A stretch of 64,000 nt of DNA from assembly GCA_902779455.1 (NCBI GenBank), contig CACZBS010000003.1, positions 62,001 through 126,000 on the forward strand. The letters run 5' to 3'. This document shows, piece after piece, positions 16,766 to 26,224 of the stretch (position 1 is the first letter of the stretch; each line of letters starts with the position of its first letter). The notes below the pieces were generated by a model. That model was not told the origin of the DNA. It was given only the letters and a program-made list of their open reading frames with translations, and made no database searches. The position numbers and the translations under genes were made by a program. This DNA is from an uncultured Prevotellaceae bacterium (lineage in GTDB: Bacteria > Bacteroidota > Bacteroidia > Bacteroidales > Bacteroidaceae).

Positions 16766-19414
16766 TTATTTCACGATTTTCTTTCCCTGCTGGATGATGA
16801 TGCCGCGGTGGGCGGGGGCGGCGGGGCGGCCCTGCAGGTCGTAGGGCTGAGGGGCGGGGGCGGCGCTGCTGCTGATGGTGCTCACGGCCTGCGGCTCGGC
16901 CTCCGGACTGACGATGAAGGCGAAGCGGCGGGTCATGCGGCTGCCCGACTGAGGATCGACGACGCCGACGTTGAGCCAGCGCAACAGCGGCAGCGCGGGC
17001 GCGACGCGCAGCTGGCGGCCCTCGTAGCTGTAAACGAAGCCGTCGCGCAGGTGCTCGTCGGTGTCCTCGGGTGTGAAGTCGGCATAGCCGGCGAAGTAGG
17101 GCGCGAGGTCGATGACGAGCTCGTCGCCGGGGCGCACGGCAAAGTGGGGATGGGCCATCACCTCGAGGAAGTCCTCCAGGTTGGTGTAGCCGTTATGGTC
17201 GAGGTCGCCGTTGTGGTCGGGCGTGGCGGGGTCGGAGCCCGTCGTGCGCTCCCACCAGTCGGGCATGCCGTCGCGGTCGGTGTCGTAGTCGGCGGCGCGG
17301 AAGGCCTCGGTGATGCCCAGGTTGAGGAAGCCCTCGGCGTCGGTCTCGCGGTCGATGAGCCCCTTCTTGTGCGACTTGCAGCCCGTGGTCGACGTGGTGC
17401 CCGTGAGGGTCTCGCGGACGATGCGCGCGTCGTGGCCGCTCAGTGCGGGCTGGTTGCAGCCCACGTCGCTGAGCACGTTCTGATAGGCCTGCCCGGCCGT
17501 CTCCACCGTGGCATAGCTGCGGAAGAAGGGCTCCCGGACGAAGACGTCCCACGAGAGTTGCTGGCCGCCCGAGAGGGTGTACTTATAGGTATTGTTGAGG
17601 GCGTCGGGCGTCCGCGTGCCGTTGAGATTCTCGCGGATGTTGCCGCTGACGTAGTAGGCCTGCGTGCCCGTGCCGGTGCCCTCGATCTGAGCGTCGAGCA
17701 GGATGGTCTTGGTCGTGGCAGGGCCCATCTTGTAGTAGTTAGCGACAAACTGTCCCTCGTGGGTGCCGCCGTCGGTGGCGCGCGAGCCCCAGTTGTAGAC
17801 CACGTTATTAAACACGTCGTGATGGCCGTCGTAGGCTCCCTGGCCGTCGAGTCCGCCCGAGAGGCTCCAGTTGCGGCCCTCGTTGTGGGCCAGCAGGTTG
17901 TGATGGAACGACGAGCCGAGGGCGCCCTGCTCGCCGCCGCCGATGGTGGCCGCGAAGCCGTGGGCCTTGCCGGCCTCATAGTTCGGGTGGTCGGCGATGT
18001 TGAGGGCCTCGCTGATGATCGTGCGCTGCAGGGTGATGTGCTTCGCATTGCGCGAGGAGAAGCCCTCGTCGACGGTCCATGCGATGGAGCAGTGGTCCAT
18101 GATGGCATGGTCGGCGCCGGCCATGCCCATCCCGTCGAGGCCGCGGCTCGTGTCGCCGTTGTGATAGCCCAGGTGGAGGCGGAGGAAGCGGGTGATGCAG
18201 TCGGACGCCATGCCCAGGGGCGCGCCGGTGATGACGATGCCCTGGGCGGGGGCCGTCTGTCCGGCGATGGTGACGTAGGGGTCGCTGCAGGTCAGCCGCG
18301 CCTTGAGGTCGATGCGGCCGCCGACGTCGAAGACGACGGTGCGGGGCCCCTTGACCGTGGTCAGTGCCCAGCGCAGCGTGCCGGGCTCCGGGGCGAAGGG
18401 ATCGTCGTCGAGCGACGTGACGTGGACCACGGCGCCGCCGCGTCCGCCGATGGCGAAGCGTCCGTAGCCCTCAGCGTCGGGGAAGGCCAGCCGGCGCGGG
18501 CGGAAGGCCCACGTGTCGCCCTCGTAGACGGTGCCGTCGGCCGTCTCCTCGTCGACGCGCCAGTAGTAGACGTTCATCGGCGAGAGGTCGTGCTGCTTCA
18601 GATTGGTGCCCAATGTCGTGGCATAGCGCTTCAGGCTGTCGGGCGACGTGCCGACGTAGACGTGATGGCGGACGGCCGTCGCAGCCCCCGTCCACTCCAG
18701 CGTCGTGACGCCCGCCTCGCCGCAGTCGGCATGCCAGTCCTGGTCGGCAGGATAAGGGTCGGAGGCCGTCGTCAGCGGGTTGGGACGGTCGAAGACGAGG
18801 GCGTCGATGAACAGCGACGTCGTGCGGTAGCCCTGCGTATAGTCGACAGCCGGGTCGGGCTGGGTGCGCCAGACGATGCTGACGGGCCGGCCCTCGGTGG
18901 CCGTGAAGCGCACGTACGACTGGCCGCTGGCGGTCGGCGTCTGGGCGCGGTTGGTCTGGGCGACGCCTTCGAGCTGGAGCTCGCCGTCAACGTAGACGTT
19001 GATCCGCGGCCCGTCGTAGCCCGAGGGATTATTATGATAGGCCAGCAGCGAGTGCTCGCCTGGCGTGAGACCGCTGACGGTGAGCACGAGGCCCACCTCG
19101 CCCGCCTGCAGCTGCGGCGTGTTGCCGTCGGCATCGAGGCCGTAGACGCCGACGCCGTCGCTGACAAGCTTCGAATACTTGTTCACGCCGTCCTTCCACC
19201 ACTCGCCCTTCAGCGTGCGGCCGGCCGCCGCGCCCTCGAGGCCCAAGGTGAGGGTCAGCCCGCCGACCTCGGTCGTGGCCTCGGCCTGCGTGCCGATGGT
19301 CCAGGCCGTGAAGCCCGTCTCGGTGCGGTTCTGCGAGTTATTGATGTCGATGCGCTGGGCGCTGCTGCCGACGGCGGCCGCCAGCAACATGGTCATGACG
19401 TAAAAGCGGTTCAT
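16766..19414 (-). CDS. Secreted pectate lyase-like protein (PL1-type right-handed beta-helix)
   Basis: 882 residues from ATG 19414 (MNRFYVMTMLLAAAVGSSAQ, signal peptide); ATG at 19426 would add four residues. Residues ~25-210 look like a carbohydrate-binding sandwich, ~215-300 an FN3-like domain (TTLEWTGAATAVRHHVYVGT). From ~305 the beta-helix starts: FPDAEGYGRFAIGGRGG, then LRWALTTVKGPRTVVFDVGG and IMDHCSIAWTVDEGFS, all characteristic of PL1-like pectate lyases that cleave polygalacturonate by beta-elimination. A short insert-like stretch with DHNGDLDHNGYTNLEDFL reads as a calcium-binding loop. The tail YDLQGRPA...GIIIQQGKKIVK is the shared C-terminal motif. The ABC ATPase follows on the same strand. 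Confidence 0.9.
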   Translation of the reverse strand: MNRFYVMTMLLAAAVGSSAQRIDINNSQNRTETGFTAWTIGTQAEATTEVGGLTLTLGLEGAAAGRTLKGEWWKDGVNKYSKLVSDGVGVYGLDADGNTPQLQAGEVGLVLTVSGLTPGEHSLLAYHNNPSGYDGPRINVYVDGELQLEGVAQTNRAQTPTASGQSYVRFTATEGRPVSIVWRTQPDPAVDYTQGYRTTSLFIDALVFDRPNPLTTASDPYPADQDWHADCGEAGVTTLEWTGAATAVRHHVYVGTSPDSLKRYATTLGTNLKQHDLSPMNVYYWRVDEETADGTVYEGDTWAFRPRRLAFPDAEGYGRFAIGGRGGAVVHVTSLDDDPFAPEPGTLRWALTTVKGPRTVVFDVGGRIDLKARLTCSDPYVTIAGQTAPAQGIVITGAPLGMASDCITRFLRLHLGYHNGDTSRGLDGMGMAGADHAIMDHCSIAWTVDEGFSSRNAKHITLQRTIISEALNIADHPNYEAGKAHGFAATIGGGEQGALGSSFHHNLLAHNEGRNWSLSGGLDGQGAYDGHHDVFNNVVYNWGSRATDGGTHEGQFVANYYKMGPATTKTILLDAQIEGTGTGTQAYYVSGNIRENLNGTRTPDALNNTYKYTLSGGQQLSWDVFVREPFFRSYATVETAGQAYQNVLSDVGCNQPALSGHDARIVRETLTGTTSTTGCKSHKKGLIDRETDAEGFLNLGITEAFRAADYDTDRDGMPDWWERTTGSDPATPDHNGDLDHNGYTNLEDFLEVMAHPHFAVRPGDELVIDLAPYFAGYADFTPEDTDEHLRDGFVYSYEGRQLRVAPALPLLRWLNVGVVDPQSGSRMTRRFAFIVSPEAEPQAVSTISSSAAPAPQPYDLQGRPAAPAHRGIIIQQGKKIVK

Positions 19415-19442
19415 AAGCATGGGCATGATTAGTTTTAGGCTG

Positions 19443-19450
19443 CAAAAATA
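19443..19450 (-). promoter_or_regulatory. Putative -7 box for pectate lyase
   Basis: TATTTTTG on the minus strand, 29 nt before the ATG at 19414, fits TAnnTTTG. The -33 box is unclear. Confidence 0.4.
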
Positions 19451-19503
19451 CGAAAAAAGCTTGATATTGCCGTCACATTTTGGGAAGATTAACGCTCCGC
19501 GGC

Positions 19504-19534
19504 TTTGTCGTCTCGCAGAATCTGTGTACTTTTG
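19504..19534 (+). promoter_or_regulatory. Strong Bacteroidota-type promoter for the pseudouridine synthase
   Basis: TTTG (19504-19507), 19 nt, TACTTTTG (19527-19534) is a near-ideal match. The ATG at 19543 lies 8 nt after the -7 box, so the transcript may be nearly leaderless. This also excludes the further upstream start at 19480. Confidence 0.65.
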
Positions 19535-19542
19535 CCTGCAAT

Positions 19543-21339
19543 ATGAACGAATGGCACGAACTACACTCCGGGCAGCCCCGCCCCACGGCGATGAACGATC
19601 CCTTCTGCTACGAGCCCCACCCCATGTGCGTCGAGGCGGCCGAGGCCGTCGTGGCGCACGTCAAGACACTCACCGACTGGCACGACGAGGTCAGCCAGGG
19701 CAAGATGTTCGGCGTGCTCATCTGCGAAGATGCCGACGGCCGGCTGGGATTCCTGGCGGCCTACAGCGGGCAGATCGCGGGGCGGGCAGACTGGCCGTGG
19801 TTTGTGCCGGCCGTCTTCGACTACCTGCAGCCCGACGGCTATTTCAAGCAGGAGGAGGCCCGCATCACGCAGCTCAACCATAGGCTGGCCGAGCTCGAAT
19901 GTGCCGATGATTACGTGTCTTTAAAGTCGCAGTTAGCCCATCTGCGGGAGCAGGCCGATCAGGAAATCAACGACTACAAGGCCATGATGCGCGAGGCCAA
20001 GGCCCGCCGCGACGCCATTCGCGAGCAGGCGAGCAGTCCTGACCTCATCCGCGAGAGTCAATACCAGAAGGCGGAGCTGCGCCGACGGAAACAGCGCTGG
20101 CGCATGACGATAGCGCAGGCGGAGGCTGATGTGCTGTCGATTCAGAGCGAGATGGACCGGCTGAAGCACGAGCGCAGCCAGCGCAGCGACGCCCTGCAGC
20201 GATGGCTCTTCGACCAGTTCCGGATGCTCAACGCGCGGGGCGAGCGCCGCACGCTGACCGAGATCTTCGCCCCCTCGCTGCCTCCGGCCGGCTCGGGCGA
20301 GTGCTGCGCGCCGCGCCTGTTGCAGTATGCCTACGGCCACGGTCTGCGCCCCCTGCAGATAGCCGAGTTCTGGCAGGGCCGCTCGCCGCGGATGGAGATC
20401 CGCCACGAGGGCCATTTCTACACGGCCTGCCGCGGCAAGTGCAAGCCCATCCTCGAGTGGATGCTGGGAGGGGAAGGTGGAAGGTTGAAGGTTTTTAAAG
20501 GTGGAAGGTTGAAGGTTGAAGGAGGAGGGGTCGGCTTCGCCGAGGATGAAGGACAAAGGATGAAGGACGAAGGACTTCAACCTTCAAACATCAACCTTCA
20601 AACATCAACCATCAAACATCAACCTTCAACCTTCAACCTCGGCGCAGCCGACCCATCAACCTTCAACCCTCAACCTTCAACCCTCAACCTCGGCGCAGCC
20701 GACCCATCAACCCTCAACCATCAACCTTCAGAATTAGCGCTTCACCTCGACCGCGACATCATCGTCGTCGACAAGCCGTCGGGGCTGCTGTCGGTGCCGG
20801 GGAAGGGCGCGGCGGCGTCGGTGGAGAGCTTGCTGAGCGAGCGCTATGGCGAGATATACATGGTCCACCGGCTCGACATGGACACGTCGGGACTAATGGT
20901 CGTGGCGCGCAGCCGTGCAGCCTACCACCACCTGCAGCGGCAGTTTCTTGAGCGCACGGTCAGCAAGCAATACATCGCTCTCGTCGACGGCGTCATCACC
21001 CACAGCGGCACCATCCGGCTGCCCCTGCGCCCCGACCTCGACGACCGCCCCCGTCAGCTCGTCGACTACACCTACGGCAAGGAGGCCACGACCGACTATG
21101 AACCTATCTGTCAGCGGCCCGACGGCCGCACCCTCCTCCGCCTGACGCCCCACACGGGCCGCACCCACCAGCTGCGCGTCCACTGCGCCCACGCCGACGG
21201 ACTGGCCGCCCCCATCGTCGGCGACCGCCTCTACGGCCACCCGTCCGCCCAGCGCCTCTGCCTGCACGCCGCCAGCCTCACCTTCGTCCACCCCACGACG
21301 GGCGAGCTAATGCGATTCACGTCGGAGCCGCCGTTTTAA
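19543..21339 (+). CDS. RluA-family RNA pseudouridine synthase with N-terminal extension and in-frame repeat insert
   Basis: 598 residues from ATG 19543. Residues 1-~305 are the extension seen in Bacteroidota relatives: FCYEPHPMCVEAA, then a coiled coil (~100-220) and a CKPILEWML end. The catalytic domain starts near 405 (IIVVDKPSGLLSVPGK) and carries HRLDMDTSG with Asp445 as the catalytic aspartate, and TGRTHQLRVH. It isomerizes uridine in rRNA or tRNA; the target base cannot be read. Between the domains, residues ~310-398 are encoded by a low-complexity repeat (see 20470-20735) that keeps the frame. ATG 19591 is an alternative start, but the 16 extra residues resemble the start of family members as I remember them. 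It is the only housekeeping-type gene in the window. Confidence 0.9.
   Translation: MNEWHELHSGQPRPTAMNDPFCYEPHPMCVEAAEAVVAHVKTLTDWHDEVSQGKMFGVLICEDADGRLGFLAAYSGQIAGRADWPWFVPAVFDYLQPDGYFKQEEARITQLNHRLAELECADDYVSLKSQLAHLREQADQEINDYKAMMREAKARRDAIREQASSPDLIRESQYQKAELRRRKQRWRMTIAQAEADVLSIQSEMDRLKHERSQRSDALQRWLFDQFRMLNARGERRTLTEIFAPSLPPAGSGECCAPRLLQYAYGHGLRPLQIAEFWQGRSPRMEIRHEGHFYTACRGKCKPILEWMLGGEGGRLKVFKGGRLKVEGGGVGFAEDEGQRMKDEGLQPSNINLQTSTIKHQPSTFNLGAADPSTFNPQPSTLNLGAADPSTLNHQPSELALHLDRDIIVVDKPSGLLSVPGKGAAASVESLLSERYGEIYMVHRLDMDTSGLMVVARSRAAYHHLQRQFLERTVSKQYIALVDGVITHSGTIRLPLRPDLDDRPRQLVDYTYGKEATTDYEPICQRPDGRTLLRLTPHTGRTHQLRVHCAHADGLAAPIVGDRLYGHPSAQRLCLHAASLTFVHPTTGELMRFTSEPPF
20470..20735. repeat. 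In-frame inverted short-tandem-repeat insert within the pseudouridine synthase gene
   Basis: GGTGGAAGGTTGAAGG words (left) and CAACCTTCAACCATCAACC words (right) are inverse to each other. Two CTCGGCGCAGCCGACCC blocks and one GGGTCGGCTTCGCCGAGG block lie between. The block adds about 88 codons in a linker between two folded domains without a stop. Confidence 0.85.
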
Positions 21340-21381
21340 GGGGGGCTTTCTTTGGAGCCGTGTTGCTGGGAGTTGAGACAA

Positions 21382-21600
21382 CCATTGTTGAAAGTTACAG
21401 GCCCCACCCCCAACCCCTCCCCTTGAAGGGAGGGGAGTAAGCCTCCCCCGACCCCTCCGAAGGAGGGGGGAAACCCCACCCGACCTCCCCGAAGGGGAGG
21501 AGGGGCTGGCGCACTGCCCGACGGGAATGACGGCGCAGCCGCTCCCCTCCCTTCAAGGGGAGGGGTTGGGGGTGGGGTCTGTAACTTTTAACAACGATTG
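21382..21600. repeat. Inverted-repeat element, family A, copy 2
   Basis: The outer arms (from about 21382 and ending at 21600) are complementary over roughly 58 bp, including TTACAGGCCCCACCCC and GGGTGGGGTCTGTAAC. The centre carries GCGCACTGCCCGACGGG, shared with copy 1. It lies between the converging pseudouridine synthase and LRR genes. Apart from this and the family-B hairpins, the 21340-21848 gap shows nothing coding. Confidence 0.8.
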
Positions 21601-21655
21601 GCAGTACCTCACATCAGCGCCAATTATTCAGAATTATCTTTACATTCAGCGCATC

Positions 21656-21755
21656 GCGAAAGGAAAAGCGGCGCTTCTCAGCTCAAGAAGCGGCGCTTTT
21701 TTCATCAAAAAGGACCGCTTCTCGCATCGAAAAGCGGCCCTTCTTTTTTCGTTAA
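21656..21755. terminator. Family-B hairpin cluster with T-run
   Basis: AAAAGCGGCGCTTCT, AAGAAGCGGCGCTTTT, GGACCGCTTCTCG and CGAAAAGCGGCCCTTC follow one another and can pair in several ways. The last is followed by a T-rich run. It lies at the convergent ends of two genes, so termination in one or both directions is likely. Confidence 0.55.
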
Positions 21756-21848
21756 TCACGAATAGGTTGAATATCAGGCGGTTGCACTATCATAGCCATT
21801 CATTCGGAATTTTCATGACAAAAAACACCGCCGTTCAGCCCCACTGCG

Positions 21849-24800
21849 TCATCGCGCGAGGATGACGTCGACGAGCATCGTCACGTCGGCTATGGTCACT
21901 TGGCCGTCGCCGTTGAGGTCGTAGTTCTTGTTCTTGTCCATGAAGAGCACCGTCCAGGAGCCGTCCGTGCCCAGCTGGCTCATGACGTCGGCCGAGGTGA
22001 AGCTGGCCGTGTAGACCTTACGTCCGTCGGCATCGGTCGAGGCGAGCGACAGCTGGCTGGTGAGGTCGGCGCCGTTGAACCACAGCTTGGCGACATAGCC
22101 GTCGGGCACCACGATGCGTGCCGACTTCTGAGCCGTCGCGGGGTCGGCATCGCTCATGGTGCCGGCGTCGGAGGTCTGGTCGGCGCCGACGCTGAGCGTC
22201 ATCGTGCCGAGGCTGACCTCAGCCTGTGCGCCGTCGGGCACGTCGTCCTTGGCCTGCAGGCTCCATGTGGCCATGGTGGCGTCCTTGGCCTTGAAGCCGA
22301 TGATCCAGTTGGTGGCGTTGAGGATGTCGCCCGTCAGGGGCTGGAGGGTGCCGAAGCCATACATGTTGCCCACCCAGGCGGGCTCGGTGGTGAAGAGCGA
22401 GCTCAGGTCCACGCCGTCGGCCATGACCACGAGGTCGTGGGTGGCAAAGAATTCATCACTCTGCTGAGGCGTGCCGACGACCATGGTGACCGAGGCGGCC
22501 TTCTCGCTGACCGGCACGATGCCGCTTTCCCAGACATAACAATCGTCGAGGCGCTTGCCGTTGGCCTGCTCGAGGGTGAAGACGGCCGAGGATCCTTCCA
22601 GCAGCGTGACGTTCCACTCCTTGACGGCGTCGGGCTCCTTGACCTGCACGACGAAGGCCTGGTCCGCCATGCGATATTCATATTCGTTGCTGCGCATGTG
22701 GTAGACGTCATAGTCGACGCCGTCCTCCGTCAGCGTCTGATCGTCCTTCGTGAGCATCCAGTCGATGCTGACGTTGGCCTTGCTGACGCTCAGCAGATAG
22801 CCCGCGGGCACCTTGATGGCCATGTCGACGAAGCAGGTGTTCTGGTCGTAGGTCACCTTGGGCAGCGAGAACGTGTTGACGCCCTCGTTGACGCTCACCG
22901 TCTCGGCCTCGCCGGCCGACGTGTTGTAGCTGTAGCTCATCTTGGCCTGCGTGCTGGCGTCGATGAAGTTGATGTGGTGGCTGACGTAGTTGGGATTAGG
23001 ATCGCCGTCGCGATGGACCGTGAGCTCGAAGTCCCACACGGTGTAGGCCGACAGGTCGGTCACCTCATAATGGCAGTTGCTGCTCTCATAGCCTGGCGCG
23101 GCATCCTGCACCCACACGCCATTGAGCGTTAGCACGCCCTCCTCGCGCGGATTGCCATTGGCCAGCGGCAGATACATCTGGATGACCTTCGAGGCCGGAA
23201 TGCTGTGGAACTCGCCAGGGCGCAACGTCTCGGCTGTGTCGTAGTCGGCCGTGCCGTCGGCCTTCTTGTCGTACATGGTGAAGACGATGCCGTCCTGGTC
23301 GAGCGTGTTGCTGGTGAGTCGCACGGTGCGCATGTCGGTCTGGACGGCGTCGGCAAAGAGGATGAAGATGTCGGCCTCGTAGGTATTCGCATTATTGAAT
23401 CCGAGGGCGGCATAGTCGAAGTCGTAGTAGATACCTTTATCCTGGATGGTCGTGGTGGCCTGCCGTGTGATGTCCTCATTGCCCAGATAGACGCTGATAT
23501 CGCGTGTGGTGTAGACGACCAGGTGGAGGTCGTGACCGCCGCCGGTGGCGATGTCGGAGCGCAGGATGCTATGGGTGGAGGTGCCTCGTGACACGTATAT
23601 GGTCTGGAGCCGGCCTGACTTGTAGTACTGGATGGCCACCGCCGCGCCGACGGGGTCACCGTTGCAGATGTTGAGCGTCAGCGAGTCGGGCACTTCGACG
23701 GGCATGTCGCCGATGCCCTCGAACTTGCCGGCTACGATGTGGCCGAACTTGGGGAAGCCATAGTTGGGCGTCGCGTTCTGATAGGCCGACAGGCGTCCGG
23801 CGGGCACGACGAGGGTCATCTGCTCGACGTCGCCGCTGAAGGTGCTCTCATAGAGCGTGAAACTGCCGGGATCGTTAGACAGGATGAACACCTTCATCGT
23901 GGGCTTGGCCTGCTTGAAGATCGAACCATACAGCTCCCGGGCCGAAGAGGGCAGCCAGAGCGTGTCGACCTGGGTGAGGCCGCTGAAGGCGTAGCTGGGG
24001 ATGGTGTTGGGCATATTGATGCCGTAGCCGTAGTTGTCGACGCTGCAGAAGGCCGTCGCATCCTGCACGAACGAGGCGTTGGCCAGGTCAAGATAGGTGA
24101 CGTTGTAGCCCGTGGCAGCGCTGCCGAGGACGAAGGGCACGCCGCACAGGCGGCGGATCTCGCGCAGGTCGGCCGAGTTGAGGGGACCGCTGACGGTCAG
24201 TCCGGCCAGCATGTGCTGCTCCTTGTCCGACATAGTCTGCAGTGCTGCGGCCAGCGAGCCGGCCGCGGTGCTGCGGAAGGCGAAGCTGACCCATGGCGAC
24301 TCGCTGATGCCGTCAGCCGGCCGCATGTTGCCGAAGAGGCGCCAGCCCGTGCGCGCGCTATACTTACTATAGGTGCCGGCGGGCACGATGAAGGTCATGC
24401 CCTCCACGGCACCGGCGAAGTATGCATCGTCGGCCACAGGCGGTGTCTGGTCGGAGACGATGACCACCAGATTGCTCTTGCAGCCCTGCATGCCGCACTC
24501 TTCTCCCGTATAGCGGTGCGACTTAGGCAGACAGAGCGTGTCGAGCGACGAGAAGCCGCTGAAGGTCATGTCTTGGTCGGTCAACTGAGCCTCCGACAAG
24601 TCGAGCATGCGCAGGCTGACGCCGCTGACGGAACCATCGCACATCTGGCGCAGCGTCTCCCAGTCGCCATCATAGAGCTTTCCCTTCACCTTCAGGCGCT
24701 TCACGGCGCTGAGCTGGCTGGCCGAGTATTGGCCGAACCAGCTGGAGAACGAGCTGCTCACCTCCTCATATTCCGAGAGCGTCACCCCGGAGAGGTCCTC

Positions 24801-26063
24801 CACGATCTTAAACTGCTGCCAGCCATACATCGCCCGGTAGGGCTGGCCCATGCCGGCCGGCACACGGACGGTGATGAACCGCTTCTGGCCGTCGTTGAAG
24901 GCAGAGGAAATCATCGGCATCGGATAGCCCTCGACGGCCGGCGAGAGGCAGTCGATGGTGAGCGCACGACCCGGGTAAGACGCTTCGCTATAGAACGCCT
25001 GATAGCCCAACATCAGATCGGGATTGGAAAAGCGGAGGGTGACAGGCGTCACGTTAGGCAGCACCTCGGCAAAGGCCCTGTCGCCAATCGTCCGAAGCAC
25101 GTTCGAACCCCAGTTGAAGCCGGTCAGGCCTGAACAATTGCAGAAGGCTTCAGCTCCGATGGTCTCCACCTTGGGAATGTTGATGGTCGTCAGCGCTTGG
25201 CTGTCATAGAAAGCCCGCTGGCCGATAGTCACCAGATTGGGTCCGTCGAGCACGGTCAACGCCGAGTTCATGAAAGCACTATCGGCAATCTCGGTCACCC
25301 GCGGCAGACTGATCGTCTGGATAGTAGTTTCCTCAAACGCACGTTTACCAATCATCGTCACGTTTGGAATCTGAATGTTGCTGATGCTTGAACCGCGGAA
25401 AGCACCGGGCGGGATGGTGGTCACCAGAGGCAGCTGAATGCTCCTAATCGCCGATGAAGCAAACGCCTCATCCCCGACAGACGTCACTTGACTCGCGTCG
25501 AGAGTGGTCAATCCGGAAAATGCGAAAGCAGCCCGACCTATCGTCTTAACCGAATTGGGCAGGGTGAGGGAGGTCAGTTTGGAGCAGTTTGTAAAGCAAC
25601 TGTCGCTAATAGACTTCAGAAGCGGAGGGAGGACGACATGGCTGAGAAGTGGATTATTCCGCAGCAATCCTATAGGAAGCGTCTCCAACGTTGACTGCGC
25701 TGAGAACTCAACGCTCTCAAGGTTCTGACAACCACCCAGAAAGTAAAGATTAGCCGTAAAATTAGGCGGCAGAATGACTTTCTTCCAATTGGTTGTATGA
25801 GTATATACAAAATTATATTGTTTTGTGAGCAAGGAACTGCTGAACCCTTTCACCCGATAGGTCTTACTATCTATGATAATCTCATTGAGCGGGGCAATCG
25901 TCGTCAGCTCGTCCGGAATACTTTGGACAAGATATTCGTTATCAGTAAAATTAAAACCGTAAACAATGCCATTAGCATCCGTATAAAAATCTTGTTGTGC
26001 CCATGCCGCTTGGCCCCAGGTAACTGCCATCAAGGTGGCTAATAAAAATCTGAGCTTTTTCAT
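21849..26063 (-). CDS. BspA-like leucine-rich-repeat surface protein with dockerin-like tail
   Basis: 1404 residues from ATG 26063 (MKKLRFLLATLMAVTWGQAAWAQ, signal peptide); the frame extends 11 codons further but the signal peptide fixes the start. Residues ~100-420 are tandem LRR_5/BspA repeats of about 23 residues (I-G-x-x-A-F...L-x-x-I-x-I-P). The middle is beta-rich with VIVPAGTYSKY-like repeats of the same family, and ~800-1370 contains several unassigned beta domains. The end (DLNGDGQVTIADVTMLVDVIL) is one dockerin-type calcium loop. BspA relatives bind host proteins or other bacteria; no binding partner can be read here. The first ~370 codons use noticeably more A/T-ending codons than the rest. 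Confidence 0.88.
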   Translation of the reverse strand: MKKLRFLLATLMAVTWGQAAWAQQDFYTDANGIVYGFNFTDNEYLVQSIPDELTTIAPLNEIIIDSKTYRVKGFSSSLLTKQYNFVYTHTTNWKKVILPPNFTANLYFLGGCQNLESVEFSAQSTLETLPIGLLRNNPLLSHVVLPPLLKSISDSCFTNCSKLTSLTLPNSVKTIGRAAFAFSGLTTLDASQVTSVGDEAFASSAIRSIQLPLVTTIPPGAFRGSSISNIQIPNVTMIGKRAFEETTIQTISLPRVTEIADSAFMNSALTVLDGPNLVTIGQRAFYDSQALTTINIPKVETIGAEAFCNCSGLTGFNWGSNVLRTIGDRAFAEVLPNVTPVTLRFSNPDLMLGYQAFYSEASYPGRALTIDCLSPAVEGYPMPMISSAFNDGQKRFITVRVPAGMGQPYRAMYGWQQFKIVEDLSGVTLSEYEEVSSSFSSWFGQYSASQLSAVKRLKVKGKLYDGDWETLRQMCDGSVSGVSLRMLDLSEAQLTDQDMTFSGFSSLDTLCLPKSHRYTGEECGMQGCKSNLVVIVSDQTPPVADDAYFAGAVEGMTFIVPAGTYSKYSARTGWRLFGNMRPADGISESPWVSFAFRSTAAGSLAAALQTMSDKEQHMLAGLTVSGPLNSADLREIRRLCGVPFVLGSAATGYNVTYLDLANASFVQDATAFCSVDNYGYGINMPNTIPSYAFSGLTQVDTLWLPSSARELYGSIFKQAKPTMKVFILSNDPGSFTLYESTFSGDVEQMTLVVPAGRLSAYQNATPNYGFPKFGHIVAGKFEGIGDMPVEVPDSLTLNICNGDPVGAAVAIQYYKSGRLQTIYVSRGTSTHSILRSDIATGGGHDLHLVVYTTRDISVYLGNEDITRQATTTIQDKGIYYDFDYAALGFNNANTYEADIFILFADAVQTDMRTVRLTSNTLDQDGIVFTMYDKKADGTADYDTAETLRPGEFHSIPASKVIQMYLPLANGNPREEGVLTLNGVWVQDAAPGYESSNCHYEVTDLSAYTVWDFELTVHRDGDPNPNYVSHHINFIDASTQAKMSYSYNTSAGEAETVSVNEGVNTFSLPKVTYDQNTCFVDMAIKVPAGYLLSVSKANVSIDWMLTKDDQTLTEDGVDYDVYHMRSNEYEYRMADQAFVVQVKEPDAVKEWNVTLLEGSSAVFTLEQANGKRLDDCYVWESGIVPVSEKAASVTMVVGTPQQSDEFFATHDLVVMADGVDLSSLFTTEPAWVGNMYGFGTLQPLTGDILNATNWIIGFKAKDATMATWSLQAKDDVPDGAQAEVSLGTMTLSVGADQTSDAGTMSDADPATAQKSARIVVPDGYVAKLWFNGADLTSQLSLASTDADGRKVYTASFTSADVMSQLGTDGSWTVLFMDKNKNYDLNGDGQVTIADVTMLVDVILAR

Positions 26064-26095
26064 ATTCCTTTGTATTTTAATTGATTTTACTCGCA

Positions 26096-26103
26096 CAAAA
26101 ATA
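26096..26103 (-). promoter_or_regulatory. Putative -7 box for LRR protein
   Basis: TATTTTTG on the minus strand, 33 nt upstream of ATG 26063, fits TAnnTTTG. No convincing -33 box was found. Confidence 0.4.
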
Positions 26104-26224
26104 CAAAGAAATCTGTTATGCTTGGTTGGGTCTCCCCCTTAAATAACGTTAAACCAGCGCGTTTTGAAAAGAATAGACAAGCTATTTGGAAAAAATAGAC
26201 AAGCCCGTTGGGACTTTTTGGGAA

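Noticed and set aside
21852-21930. Cellulosome-type assembly suggested by the dockerin-like tail of the LRR protein
   Set aside because: Only one calcium loop is seen and no cohesin is present in the window; single dockerin-like tails are common in Bacteroidota proteins.
26000-26063. Start of the LRR protein at 26096
   Set aside because: The 11 extra residues would precede the signal peptide and overlap the putative -7 box; ATG 26063 gives a normal signal peptide.
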